DNA of 64,000 nt, taken from an uncultured Eubacteriales bacterium (GTDB taxonomy: Bacteria > Bacillota > Clostridia > Oscillospirales > CAG-272). The stretch covers positions 5,889 to 69,888 of the forward strand of contig CATWNM010000007.1 in assembly GCA_958352145.1 (NCBI GenBank), read 5' to 3'. How positions within the stretch are numbered: position 1 is the stretch's first letter; every line of letters begins with the position of its first letter. The notes under the pieces are model-generated. The model was not told the DNA's origin, searched no databases, and saw nothing but the letters and a program-made list of their open reading frames with translations. Below, in pieces: positions 36,857 through 46,335 of the stretch. The position numbers and the translations under genes were made by a program.

Positions 36857-38159
36857 ATGGCGGTATTATTAAGACAAGTATAAAATAAACGTGATAGTAA
36901 CGGTGTTCTGACGGGTAAGCCAGGCACCGTTTACGACGTTAATATCAAATATAATTCGCCCGAAGGCAAAATGACCTATTCCCAAAAGGGCTTTGCAACC
37001 AAAAAGGAAGCTACACAGCACGAAGCTGAAATGAAAACCAAGCTCGCAAATCCCGTCTATACGCCCGTTGCTTCCTCACAAGGCAAGCAGACGGTCAAGG
37101 AGTATATGGAGGAATGGGTAAGAGATACACGGAAAAGCAAACTTGCGCCCAAGCACGTTTGCAAGCTACAAGGGCTATATAAAAAACCACATTGTGCCGA
37201 ACATCGGACACGTTCAACTCAATCAGCTTTCGCCCGCTATGCTTGACAATATGTTTCAAAAAATGTTCGATAGCGGATTGTCAAACAGTAGCGTCAGATA
37301 TGCTCAAAGAATTATGAGCGTCGCATAGGAACACGCAAGGAAGTATCACTACATAGAACACAATGCCGCCCGTGATGTTATCACGAAATTTGGCAAGCAA
37401 GGCAAGACACCCGACCCGTACACCATAGGACAAATGCAAGATTTTATGGGCAAGGTTATCGGTACGGAATGGGAAATGCTCGTTATGCTTGCGGGTATGT
37501 ATGGCTTGCGTATGAGTGAAATTCTCGGCTTGCGTTGGCAAAATGTAGATTTGGAAAAAGGCACGTTCGGCGTTGTCGAGCAATTACCGTTTAATCTCCC
37601 CGCAGGGACAAAAGAGATTGCGGAAATGGCACCGACAAAATCCAACGATAGAATATTGCCGATCACCGATCTGACGCGCCCATATTTTGAGCAAGCGAAA
37701 AATCTGCAAGAAAGGAGGAAGGAGCTTACAGCCGCCGCAGGGACACCGTACTATGACAATGACCTTGTGATCTCAAAGCCCGACGGCACACCTTATCGGC
37801 GCGACGTTGTTTCAAACAATTTCGGTCAGCTTGTACGGCACCTTGAAATGCCGCATATTCGTTTTCACGATTTGCGGCATACGGCGGCAACCAATATGCA
37901 CCAACTCACGGGCGACTTTTATACTGTCGGTGAGATTTTGGGGCATACGTTGAAAGGTATCGGAATGTCGCTTGGTATCTCAACCAACCTTGAAGCAGTA
38001 ACGGCACAGTACGTTGACGTGCGTCTTGAACGTAAAAAATCCGTCCTTGACGTTTACCACAAGGGCACTACACCCGCCGAAAGGCGACGGAGAAAAGAAG
38101 CAAGGCGACAGCGGCAAGGAAGAAAAGCCAAAGAAAAAAGTAGTGATATAGAGCTATAA
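36857..38159 (+). pseudogene. Tyrosine integrase, broken by two stops and a frameshift
   Basis: Full-length Tn916/Int-type recombinase can be assembled from three pieces. Lesions: TAA at codon 9 (36881-36883) where the sister copy has Lys; one extra A near 37132-37136 shifting the frame before LRPSTFASYKGYIKNHIVPN; TAG at 37326-37328 after RIMSVA. The catalytic half from about 37329 is open and complete: GLRMSEILGLRW (Arg), FHDLRHTAAT (His, Arg), LGHTLKG (His), AQYVDVRL (Tyr). No active full-length integrase is expected. Confidence 0.88.
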
Positions 38160-38213
38160 CGGGAACATCTCTTTACAGCTTTTCACTACTTTTTATAGGT
38201 TTTTAAGACATTC

Positions 38214-38329
38214 GGGCACCATAAGGGCACCACAGTATTCATTTTTGATGAATAAACTGAATAGAGCAAAACACCGAGGTCACCACAAATTAGGGCACCA
38301 ATGGCACCATTCACAAAAAGCGGGCACCA
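38214..38329 (+). repeat. Direct GGGCACCA repeats next to the att core
   Basis: GGGCACCA at 38214-38221, 38225-38232, 38293-38300 and 38322-38329, plus TGGCACCA at 38302-38309, all in one orientation between the integrase stop and the 45-base repeat. Such phased short direct repeats are what integrase arm-type sites look like. The left scar keeps one GGCACCATAAGGGCAC copy. Confidence 0.6.
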
Positions 38330-38333
38330 CCAA

Positions 38334-38378
38334 GACAAAGTGAAAACCCTTGAAAACATAATGTTTTCAAGGGTTTGT
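38334..38378. repeat. Right copy of 45-base direct repeat; tRNA terminator and candidate att core
   Basis: Matches 12331-12375 at 42 of 45 bases. It ends at the base before the tRNA-Ser CCA. Here the stem is perfect (38344-38357 with 38363-38376) and, read on the minus strand, works as the tRNA terminator. An element that inserts by recombining this segment leaves the tRNA gene intact. Confidence 0.7.
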
Positions 38379-38467
38379 TGGCGGAGAGGGCGGGATTCGA
38401 ACCCGCGTGCGATTGCTCGCAAACTGATTTCGAGTCAGCCCCGTTATGACCACTTCGATACCTCTCC
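38379..38467 (-). tRNA. tRNA-Ser (anticodon CGA)
   Basis: 89 bases on the minus strand. Acceptor stem GGAGAGG pairs with CCTCTCC, discriminator G and encoded CCA. The anticodon arm has loop CTCGAAA (anticodon CGA, reads UCG), a long variable arm follows as in class II tRNAs, and GGTTCGAATCC forms the T arm. The island is inserted immediately 3' of it. Confidence 0.95.
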
Positions 38468-38606
38468 ATATAAGCCTGTTTGCATTTGAGAAACGGATAC
38501 CGCACCGTCGTTTTTCTTTTTAAGCAGCATTCTGCCGTAATGAAGCGCGGCGCATTTACGTCGCCTATTATAGCACATCTCCAAAACAAATGCAAGAATT
38601 TTTTTT

Positions 38607-38636
38607 AAAAAGTCAAGGCCTGTTTGGCCTTGACTT
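38607..38636 (-). terminator. Terminator of the murD-trkH operon
   Basis: 11-bp stem AAGTCAAGGCC/GGCCTTGACTT (38610-38620 with 38626-38636), five-base loop, with T on the minus-strand side. It overlaps the trkH stop codon. Confidence 0.75.
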
Positions 38637-40114
38637 TAAATACTCGCTTCGGCGGATTTTTTTTGTGCGAAGCCCGATTTTCGCCAAATGGCCGGATGGA
38701 AGAGCAGTAGCATCGGAAACAGTTCCAACCGTCCCGCAAGCATATCGAAGATCAGCACATATTTGGAAAAACAACTGAAAAAGCCGTAATTTTGCGAGGG
38801 GCCGACCAAGGACAGTCCGGGGCCGATATTATTGATGGTCGCGGCAACTGCGGTAAAGCTGGTCGTTGTATCATGGCCGTCTACGGATATAAGCAGCGTG
38901 GAGACGGCGAAGATAAAAATATACGCGACTAGGAACGCGCTGGTTGTATGAACAATGTCGCTGCTGACAATTTTTTTCTCCAGCCGAATTTTGGTTATGC
39001 TGTTGGGATATAGGTACCGCCGGAGTTCTTCGCGGGCGCGCTTGGCAAGGATGATGATTCGGGAGACTTTCAATCCGCCGCCGGTACTGCCGGCACAGGC
39101 GCCGATAAACATCAGCAGCACGAGGATTGTTTGGGAAAGCACCGGCCAGCGGGCAAAATCGCAGGTGGCAAAGCCGGTCGTCGTCATAATCGAGGAAACC
39201 TGAAATGCAGCGTGCCGGAGTGATGCTTCTATGTTTTCTCCCGGAATATACGTGTTCCAAAAAATGATGCCGCTCGCCGCCGCAAGAATGATAAAGTACG
39301 TTCGGAGTTCTTCGCTGCGCAGCGCCTGCTTCCATTTTTTAATCAGGAGCAAAAAGTATATATTGAAGTTGACGCCGAACAGCGCCATAAAAATCGCGAC
39401 TACCCATTGAAGATACGGCGAATACTCAGCCATACTGCTGTTGCGGATGCCAAATCCGCCGGTACCCGCGGTGCCGAACGTGGTTGTGACCGCATCAAAA
39501 GCGGGCATACCGCCCGCCAGTAGAAAGAAAAATTCCAAAATAGACAGGAATATATATAGCATATACAGGATCAGTGCGGTATAGCGGGTTTTGGGAACCA
39601 GCTTTCCGACTGCGGGGCCGGGACTTTCGGCGCGCATCAAGTGCATTTGGGATCCGCCTGCGAGCGGGAGAACGGCGAGTAAAAATACGAGAACGCCCAT
39701 ACCGCCGATCCAATGTGTAAAGCTGCGCCAGAACAGGCTGCAGTGCGACAGAGCCTCGACGTCGGACAGGATGCTCGCGCCGGTCGTCGTAAAACCGGAG
39801 ACGGTTTCGAAAAGCGCGTCGGTAAAAGCGGGAATTTCGCGGTTAATTATAAACGGCAGACAGCCGAAGATACTGAGCGCAATCCAAGAAAGCGCAACGG
39901 CGACAAAGCCTTCTTTCAGGTAAAAAACCATGTTTTTAGGCCGTCGCAGAATCGCCGGTACCCCTGCCGCCGCGCAGATCAGCGCGGTGGTCAGAAAGGC
40001 ATATGCCGCGCATTCGCGATAGAATAAGCCGACCGCGAAAGGGAGCAGCATAAATATGGCTTCCATATTCAAAACCCAGCCAAGAATATAGACGATTATA
40101 CGAAAATTCATCAT
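38636..40114 (-). CDS. trkH: TrkH/KtrB-family potassium uptake channel subunit
   Basis: 492 residues, four repeated M1-P-M2 units. Selectivity-filter segments are readable: SGFTTTGAS, FGTAGTGGFG, MTTTGFAT and INNIGPGLS, giving the Gly residues that line the K+ path. Works with the cytosolic TrkA gate encoded just upstream (stop six bases before this start). Last gene of the long minus-strand operon. Confidence 0.93.
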   Translation of the reverse strand: MMNFRIIVYILGWVLNMEAIFMLLPFAVGLFYRECAAYAFLTTALICAAAGVPAILRRPKNMVFYLKEGFVAVALSWIALSIFGCLPFIINREIPAFTDALFETVSGFTTTGASILSDVEALSHCSLFWRSFTHWIGGMGVLVFLLAVLPLAGGSQMHLMRAESPGPAVGKLVPKTRYTALILYMLYIFLSILEFFFLLAGGMPAFDAVTTTFGTAGTGGFGIRNSSMAEYSPYLQWVVAIFMALFGVNFNIYFLLLIKKWKQALRSEELRTYFIILAAASGIIFWNTYIPGENIEASLRHAAFQVSSIMTTTGFATCDFARWPVLSQTILVLLMFIGACAGSTGGGLKVSRIIILAKRAREELRRYLYPNSITKIRLEKKIVSSDIVHTTSAFLVAYIFIFAVSTLLISVDGHDTTTSFTAVAATINNIGPGLSLVGPSQNYGFFSCFSKYVLIFDMLAGRLELFPMLLLFHPAIWRKSGFAQKKSAEASI

Positions 40115-40120
40115 AATGCC

Positions 40121-41518
40121 TCAGGCGAGAATATCGCCAATCTCATGAAATCCGCTGTGTTTGGTGACGACGATGACCGTATCGCCGGGAAGAATGCAGT
40201 CGTGCCCGCTGGGGATGATAATTTTGCCGCGCCGGTTGATGCAGGCGACCAAGAGATCTCGTTTTAAAGGAAGTGCCATAATCGGCTGATTGGCCACAGG
40301 CGCGTCCTCCGTGATCCGGAACTCGATAGCTTCGGCGCGGTTATCGAAAATATGGTACAGCGTTTCAATATTGCTGCCGAGCGAATTTTGCCGGGCGCGC
40401 GCATAGGCGATGATCGACTCTGAGGTGATGTACCTCGGATAGACTACGCTGTCCATATCCAGTCCGGCGATCACGTCGTGAAAATTGGTTCTGTTGATTT
40501 TGGTGATGACCTTGGCGTCCGTTGTTTTTTTGGCGTACAGCGTGAGCAGAATGTTTTCTTCGTCGATATTGGTGATCGGGACGAAAGATTCGGTTTGTGC
40601 AAGTCCCGACTGCATAAGCAGGCTTTCGTCCGTGCCGTCGCCGCAGATAATCAGCGCGCGGTCGAGCAGAGACGCAAGTTCCAAGCAGCGCTCGGAGCGC
40701 TGTTCGATAATTTTGACCTCGATCCCGGTGTCCAAAAGCTGCTTGGCCAAATAATAGGAGATTTTGCCGCCGCCCACGATCATGGTGTTGGAGACTTTCC
40801 GCGTTTCGATGGCGGCTTTTTTAAAGAATTTTTGCGCGTTTTGCGCCGTGGCGATAAAGGAAACGATGTCGCTTTCCTGAAACACGAACGCGCCGTTCGG
40901 GATTGTAAGCTGTCCCTCTCGCTCGACGGCGCAGATCAGAAGGCCATTTGAAAAAATTTCCTGCAGATCCATGATCGCCTTTCCGCAGAGGATGTTTTTT
41001 TCTGGAATCTTGAATTGGATCAGTTCGGCGTGACCTCTGGCAAAGGAATTGATACTGATTGCGCCGGGCAGGCGAAGCAGTCTCGCAATTTCGTTTGCGG
41101 CTTCCAGTTCCGGATTGATAATCATGGAAAGGCCGAGTTTTTCCCGTATGTAGCCGAGTTCGTCGCTGTAATCAGGCGTGCGGACGCGCGCGATCGAAGC
41201 GCAGTTCCCGACTTTTTTCGCCATGGTGCAGCAGAGCAGATTCAATTCGTCGCTGTCTGTGACGGCGATAATCAGATCGGCGCTTTCAATGCCGGCTTCC
41301 ATCTGTACGCTGTAGCTCGAGCCGTTGCCCACGATGCCCATTACGTCGTAGGTGCTCGAAATTCGATTGACAATTTCCGCATTTTTGTCAATGACGGTGA
41401 TATGATGGCCTTCTTTGCTGAGCCGCTCCGTGATGGTTGTGCCGACATTGCCGCCGCCGACGACAATGATATTCAAGGTGCGCTTTTCGGCTTTGCTTAG
41501 TTTATCAAGTATGGACAT
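40121..41518 (-). CDS. trkA: TrkA: cytosolic NAD(H)/ATP-binding gate of Trk K+ uptake
   Basis: 465 residues with two RCK units in tandem: Rossmann halves IIVVGGGNVGTTITERL (about 15-32) and MIVGGGKISYYLAKQL (about 245), each followed by a TrkA-C ligand domain. This two-unit form is typical of TrkA. The start overlaps the methyltransferase stop by 14 bases. It gates TrkH in response to nucleotides. Confidence 0.93.
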   Translation of the reverse strand: MSILDKLSKAEKRTLNIIVVGGGNVGTTITERLSKEGHHITVIDKNAEIVNRISSTYDVMGIVGNGSSYSVQMEAGIESADLIIAVTDSDELNLLCCTMAKKVGNCASIARVRTPDYSDELGYIREKLGLSMIINPELEAANEIARLLRLPGAISINSFARGHAELIQFKIPEKNILCGKAIMDLQEIFSNGLLICAVEREGQLTIPNGAFVFQESDIVSFIATAQNAQKFFKKAAIETRKVSNTMIVGGGKISYYLAKQLLDTGIEVKIIEQRSERCLELASLLDRALIICGDGTDESLLMQSGLAQTESFVPITNIDEENILLTLYAKKTTDAKVITKINRTNFHDVIAGLDMDSVVYPRYITSESIIAYARARQNSLGSNIETLYHIFDNRAEAIEFRITEDAPVANQPIMALPLKRDLLVACINRRGKIIIPSGHDCILPGDTVIVVTKHSGFHEIGDILA

Positions 41519-42380
41519 TTTGCTTCTTCACTTCCTCTTTTTCAAAGACGCAGACGACCATTTTTACAAACAATTCTCGAAGACCGGGGACTTTCGCGGG
41601 CGCGCGCAGGATATTTCGCAGCGGAATCTGCCGGTAATATGCAGGGCGGATGCCCATTTCGGACAGAATTTTATGAAAACGCCGGATCGTCATATGATTG
41701 ATGTAAGAGAAATATTCGGTTCCGTCTTCGCGCGGTGAGATGCGGAACGCAATCCGGGCGTCGCCGTCCGGAACCTGTTTTGCAAGTTCTTTGTATGCCT
41801 CGACCAAAACCGGTTCGGAGAAAAAGAGATGCACCCACGGAATGTAAATCAGATCGCTCAGATGCGCGCCGAACGGATGGTTATATGGGGGAAAGTTGAC
41901 AAACAGCCGTCCGCCTGGACGCAGGATGCGCATGGTTTCGGCCAGCACTGCTTCCGGCTTTGCGACGTGTTCCATCGCGTCGTTCATGATAATTGTATCG
42001 ACGCTGCCGTCGGCAAAGGGAAGCGCCGCGGCGTCGGCGCAGACAAATCGGAATTTATCGGTCAGGCCGAGCTTTTTCGCCAAGGCGTCCGCTTCGGCGC
42101 GGTATTTTTCGAGGATCTCCACGCCGATGACCTCTTTTGCGCCGCGCGAGGCGTAATACAGTGATTTCCCGCCTGCGCCGCAGCCGATATCCACGACGGT
42201 CTTGCCGGCGAACATTTCCGCCTCCGTATACCGTTCCAAATAAAATTTGATGGTTTGTGCACCCTTTTCATACTGCCACATGGCGTAGGATTTTACACCG
42301 TCGTTTTGCAGATTCAAAGGATGTACGGGCGGTTTGAAAAAACGATTGCACCAGAGGAGAAATCGGGTTCTTTTTTTCAT
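41505..42380 (-). CDS. Class I SAM-dependent methyltransferase
   Basis: 291 residues. SAM site VVDIGCGAGGKSLYYA, acidic end of strand 2 VIGVEI, CADAAALPFADGSVD and IIMNDAMEHV are standard Methyltransf_11-type motifs. An N-terminal basic extension (KKRTRFLLWCNRFFKPP) and a membrane-facing hydrophobic stretch IYIPWVHLFF suggest a lipid or membrane-linked substrate (inference). Two bases from the desulfurase gene and overlapping trkA. Confidence 0.87.
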   Translation of the reverse strand: MKKRTRFLLWCNRFFKPPVHPLNLQNDGVKSYAMWQYEKGAQTIKFYLERYTEAEMFAGKTVVDIGCGAGGKSLYYASRGAKEVIGVEILEKYRAEADALAKKLGLTDKFRFVCADAAALPFADGSVDTIIMNDAMEHVAKPEAVLAETMRILRPGGRLFVNFPPYNHPFGAHLSDLIYIPWVHLFFSEPVLVEAYKELAKQVPDGDARIAFRISPREDGTEYFSYINHMTIRRFHKILSEMGIRPAYYRQIPLRNILRAPAKVPGLRELFVKMVVCVFEKEEVKKQNVHT

Positions 42381-42381
42381 G

Positions 42382-43557
42382 TTATTTTATCCTTACAAGT
42401 GTGCTTAGTCCTTCGGCCAGCGCGCTGCAGAGCGCGTCCGCTTCGTCTGTGGTATTTTCATGCGATAGGCTGACGCGGATCGTGCAGTCGGCTTCGCGGC
42501 TGCTTTTTCCAAAAGAGGTCAGCGAGCGGCTGATTTTTTTGGTGTGCGAGGAGCAGGCGGAACCGCTGGAAACGCAGATATGCTTTCCGGAAAGAAAATT
42601 CAGCATGGTTTCGCTTTTGATGTCCGGCAGCGTCAGACTGAGGATGTGGGGCGCGGCGCATTTGGGTTCATTGATCCAAATTTCCTGGAGTGCCGGCGTA
42701 TTCTTCAGACACTGACAGATATGATTTCGGATCGTTTCCATGCGGATGCGGTTTTCATCAAAATGCAGGGCGCCGGTTTGCGCCGCCGCTCCGAAGCCGG
42801 CGATGCCCGGCATATTTTCGGTACCGGCCCGAAGGCCGTTTTCCTGCTGTCCTCCATGGATTATGGGGCAGATTGCGCGGCGTTTCAGCGCTTCGGCGGA
42901 AATATAGAGCGCTGCTGCGCCTTTGGGGCCGTGGATTTTATGCGCGCTCACCGTAATCAGATCCGCGCCGAGGCTTGCCGGGGAAAATTTAATTTTTAAA
43001 AAGCCCTGTACGGCGTCGCAATGACAGAGAATATCCGGCCGAAACGCTTTTGCTGCGGCAAACATCCGCTCTACCGGGTAGACCGCGCCGGTTTCATTAT
43101 TGACCAGCATAGAGGAAATCAAAACCGTATCTTCAGTCAGCGCAGCGCTGAGTTCGTCAAAGCGAATTTCGCCGCCCGTGGTGGACAGGCGTACGACGTC
43201 GGCGCCAAGCGTTTCCAGATACGCGGCTGAGGCTTCGATTGAGGCGTGTTCGCCTTCGGTTAGGATGACCCGCGGCCGTCCGCGCCTTTTTTTTGCGGTA
43301 TAGCTGCCGATGAGCGCGAGGTTATTCGCCTCGCTACCGCTGCCGCAGAATACGAGACACCGGCTGTCTGGCGGCGCGCCCAGCGCAGAAAGCACTTCGG
43401 TGCGCGCCCGGTTCAGGACTTTTTCGGCGCGCAGTCCGGCGGCGTGCAAGGACGACGGATTGGCAAACGCCTCTTCCATAACTTCGCGGACGGCGGCTTT
43501 GGCTTCTTCGCAGGGCGCCGTTGTGGCGCTGTTGTCGAAGTAAATCTCGCTGTTCAT
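42382..43557 (-). CDS. Cysteine desulfurase (NifS/IscS family)
   Basis: 391 residues, PLP enzyme that frees sulfur from cysteine for Fe-S clusters or tRNA thiolation. YFDNSATTAP at the N-terminus, PLP Lys in SAHKIHGPKG, His in EGEHASIEA, and the active Cys in CVSSGSACSS. The start overlaps the lipoprotein stop by four bases (ATGA). No IscU, ThiI or MnmA gene adjoins; in many Clostridia such a gene pairs with thiI, which is not here. Confidence 0.93.
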   Translation of the reverse strand: MNSEIYFDNSATTAPCEEAKAAVREVMEEAFANPSSLHAAGLRAEKVLNRARTEVLSALGAPPDSRCLVFCGSGSEANNLALIGSYTAKKRRGRPRVILTEGEHASIEASAAYLETLGADVVRLSTTGGEIRFDELSAALTEDTVLISSMLVNNETGAVYPVERMFAAAKAFRPDILCHCDAVQGFLKIKFSPASLGADLITVSAHKIHGPKGAAALYISAEALKRRAICPIIHGGQQENGLRAGTENMPGIAGFGAAAQTGALHFDENRIRMETIRNHICQCLKNTPALQEIWINEPKCAAPHILSLTLPDIKSETMLNFLSGKHICVSSGSACSSHTKKISRSLTSFGKSSREADCTIRVSLSHENTTDEADALCSALAEGLSTLVRIK

Positions 43558-44087
43558 GCGATGAAGCGGAAAGCGCCGACCGCTGCCTGCACGTCTTCGA
43601 TATGCCGCTCGAAATTATCCGCGGAGGAAGTATAGGTCAGCACATAAGCAAACCCGTTTTTTAGGCATATGACCTGGAGAAAGCTGTAATTTGTGCCGCC
43701 AAAGGAAGCCGAGTACTCATACTGCATCGCGTTGTTTCCGTCGAGCAAAAGATTGGATGAAGCCACATTCTGCATATCGCCGAAGACGTCTGCAAAAGTT
43801 TTTTCATAGGTTTTAAAATACGTTTCCGCATCCGGTATGGATGCATCCACGCCGTATACGTTGACCGTCAGGCTGGAGGGATCGGCTATGGAGTGATAGG
43901 CGCTGGTAACGCCGGTAGAAAGGTCAACGACCCAACTTTCCGGTACGAACAGGCAGTAATCCACGACCGCTGTGTCCGAGGCGAGTTTCATGCCGACCGG
44001 CGCTTCAAATTCCTCGGTTTTGCCGCAGGCGGCAAGCATTGCAAAGAGGATCGCGCCGGTCAGACAAAGAGATAAAAATTTTTTCAT
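43554..44087 (-). CDS. Predicted lipoprotein of unknown function
   Basis: 177 residues with signal peptide and lipobox MLAAC (Cys21). The mature part (VDYCLFVPESWVVD, TYFKTYEKTFADVFGDM, FLQVICLKNGFAYVLTYTS) looks like a compact alpha/beta domain reminiscent of PsbP/Mog1-type proteins. I do not know its function. Embedded in the operon between the gamma-lyase family gene and the desulfurase. Confidence 0.8.
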   Translation of the reverse strand: MKKFLSLCLTGAILFAMLAACGKTEEFEAPVGMKLASDTAVVDYCLFVPESWVVDLSTGVTSAYHSIADPSSLTVNVYGVDASIPDAETYFKTYEKTFADVFGDMQNVASSNLLLDGNNAMQYEYSASFGGTNYSFLQVICLKNGFAYVLTYTSSADNFERHIEDVQAAVGAFRFIA

Positions 44088-44096
44088 ATGTAAACC

Positions 44097-45362
44097 TCAC
44101 GTTTTAAATTTAAGAAGTTCTGCGGCGGCGGAAAGCACACCGATTTTGCCGCTCTCATAGGTCAGACCGCCCTGCATATAGACGGTATAGGGCGGACGGA
44201 GAGGGCCGTCTGCCGAAAGCTCGATGGAAGAGCCGCCGGTAAACGCGCCGGCCGCCATGATTACGGGGTCGGAATAGCCGGGCATATCCCAAGGCTCAGG
44301 CGAGACGAATGCGTCCACGGGGGAACCGGCTTGGAGGCCGCGGCAGAACGCGACCAGCTTGTCCGGTGCGCCGAGCTTGATTGTCTGAATGATGTCATAG
44401 CGCCGCTCGTTCCATCGCGGAGAAGCTTCATAGTCGAGCTTTTCAAAAATGTACGCGGCAAAGTGCGCGGTTTTGAGCGCCTGCGCAACGGTATGCGGGG
44501 CGTAGAACAGACCGCGGAACATATTTTTCGTCTGACCGAGCGTCGCGCCGATTTCAAGGCCGACGCCGACGGCCGTCAGACGGTATCCGGCAAGCTCGAC
44601 TGCCCGCTGTGTCCCCGCGATATAGCCGCCCGATTCCGCCATGCCGCCGCCTGGATTTTTAATCAGCGAGCCGATGATCATGTCCGCGCCGGCGGCCGCC
44701 GGTTCGGTTGTTTCCACAAATTCTCCGTAGCAGTTGTCTACGACGATGTAAGCGTCGGACACGGAACGGATCAGCCGGCAGGCTTCCCCGATCTCCGCTG
44801 TGGAAAGTGTTGGCCGGTTCAGGTAGCCTTTGGAGCGCTGGATAAAAACCACTTTGATCTTTTCGCCGTTTTTGAGCAGGTTTTCCCGTATTGCAGGAAG
44901 ATCGAGCTTGTCGTCTTTCAGATCGGTCTGCATATAGGTGACGCCAAAGTCGCGCAGTGAGCCGCGTCCCTCGGCACCCGCGGTGCCGATCACTTCATCC
45001 AGCGTGTCATAGGGCTTGTCCGCAATTGAGTACAGAATGTCGCCGGGGCGGAGCAGGGCGTACAGCCCGATGGCAAGCGCGTGCGTGCCGCTGGCGATGC
45101 TGTGGCGGACAAAGGCGGCCTTGGCACCCATGACATCGGCGTAAATTTTATCCAGCGTGTCCCGGCCTTTGTCGTCATAACCGTATCCGGTGCTCGGCGC
45201 AAACATCGCTTCGCTTACGCGGTAGCGGCGGAAGGCGTCCAGGATTCTCTGTGTGTTTTGTTCGGAAACCGCGTCGATCTCCGAAAAAATTTCAGTCAGC
45301 GCGGTTCCGGCTTCCTTTGCCAGTTGTAAAAGCTTTGTTTCCACTTTAAATTCCTTCTTCAA
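44097..45362 (-). CDS. Methionine gamma-lyase family (aluminium-resistance-like) PLP protein
   Basis: 421 residues, fold type I PLP enzyme. PLP Lys in GSLIKNPGGG, Tyr and Gly residues in APSTGYGYDDKGRDTL, VVDNCYGEF as the strand with the PLP-binding Asp. Matches the family annotated as Met_gamma_lyase or aluminium resistance protein in Firmicutes, whose reaction is not settled. Overlaps the preceding M42-like gene by 17 bases. Confidence 0.9.
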   Translation of the reverse strand: MKKEFKVETKLLQLAKEAGTALTEIFSEIDAVSEQNTQRILDAFRRYRVSEAMFAPSTGYGYDDKGRDTLDKIYADVMGAKAAFVRHSIASGTHALAIGLYALLRPGDILYSIADKPYDTLDEVIGTAGAEGRGSLRDFGVTYMQTDLKDDKLDLPAIRENLLKNGEKIKVVFIQRSKGYLNRPTLSTAEIGEACRLIRSVSDAYIVVDNCYGEFVETTEPAAAGADMIIGSLIKNPGGGMAESGGYIAGTQRAVELAGYRLTAVGVGLEIGATLGQTKNMFRGLFYAPHTVAQALKTAHFAAYIFEKLDYEASPRWNERRYDIIQTIKLGAPDKLVAFCRGLQAGSPVDAFVSPEPWDMPGYSDPVIMAAGAFTGGSSIELSADGPLRPPYTVYMQGGLTYESGKIGVLSAAAELLKFKT

Positions 45363-46335
45363 TCAGTTTGAGGGCGAGCGCCTCGCAGGCACGCGCATCG
45401 TCCAGATCCGCGATTTCGTTTATGGTTTGCGTATAGCGCGCGGGAATAGTCAGCGCGGCGGCGGCGCATCCTGCGCGCGCGCTTTGAATAGCGGCCGCAT
45501 CCGTACTTTTGGACGCGGAGACGATGGGCTGCACGGGAATTTTTTCAAGCTTTGCGAGTGTAAGCAGCCGGTTGGAAAGCTGCATATCGCATAAAGTCTG
45601 GGCGTCTTTTATCAGAATAGCCGCACCGCCGCCAAGACAGGGGGACGCGTCTTTCCCGGCGGCATCCCCAGCGGGAGACAGGTCAAAGACGAGCGCAAGA
45701 TCCGGCTCGACGGTAAAAGCGGCGGTTTTCGCACCGCGGTGTCCCGCTTCTGCCTGCGTGGTAAAAACAAAATATATGTCGTCTTGGGGCGGCGGGAGTT
45801 TTTTCGCGATGTCGAGCAGAATTGCGCAGCTGATCCTGCAAAGCGGCTGCCCGCCGATCCTTGTATGGCTGAGGCGGCAGAGCGACGGCGAAAATGCAAA
45901 ACGTTCCCCCACCTGAACGCGGCGCATTGCGGCGCGGCGGTCTTTTGCACCGATATCAATATACATGCAGTCGGGCGCGTATTCTTTTAGCTCCGTATGT
46001 CCGGCGGGCGCCAGCACGCCGCGCACACCGCGTTCGGATTGTACGCAGGCGAAAGCCGCGGCAGTCAGATCCATGTTCCCAATTTTGCCGAAGCGGAGCA
46101 GGCCGCATTCTTCAATATAGGTTACGATCAGACCGGCCGTGTCGGTGTGCGCCGCGAGCATGATTTTTTTGGGGGCGGCGCTGTTGCCATGGCGGACGGC
46201 GATCAGGTTTCCGAGCGCGTCGGTATGCATTTCGTCGGCAAATGGGGACAAGCTTTTTTCTATTTCACGGCGCAGCGCCTGCTCGCCGCCGGATACGGCG
46301 GCGTGCGCGGTCAATTGTTTCAGGATTTGATACAT
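45346..46335 (-). CDS. M42 peptidase-like protein lacking catalytic residues
   Basis: 329 residues, third of three tandem M42 paralogues. It keeps the first metal pair AHTDTAG (His63, Asp65) and an acidic LVFDLSPAGD, but other hallmarks are lost. The KAIDDRLGC of its neighbour is GQPLCRISC here (bridging Asp replaced by Leu165), the EE of SVREETG is AE (general-base Glu replaced by Ala195), and the final RYLHSP is RYTQTI (metal His replaced by Gln303). The frame is fully open and the fold looks kept, so it is probably a non-catalytic subunit or regulator rather than a decaying gene (inference). Confidence 0.82.
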   Translation of the reverse strand: MYQILKQLTAHAAVSGGEQALRREIEKSLSPFADEMHTDALGNLIAVRHGNSAAPKKIMLAAHTDTAGLIVTYIEECGLLRFGKIGNMDLTAAAFACVQSERGVRGVLAPAGHTELKEYAPDCMYIDIGAKDRRAAMRRVQVGERFAFSPSLCRLSHTRIGGQPLCRISCAILLDIAKKLPPPQDDIYFVFTTQAEAGHRGAKTAAFTVEPDLALVFDLSPAGDAAGKDASPCLGGGAAILIKDAQTLCDMQLSNRLLTLAKLEKIPVQPIVSASKSTDAAAIQSARAGCAAAALTIPARYTQTINEIADLDDARACEALALKLIEEGI

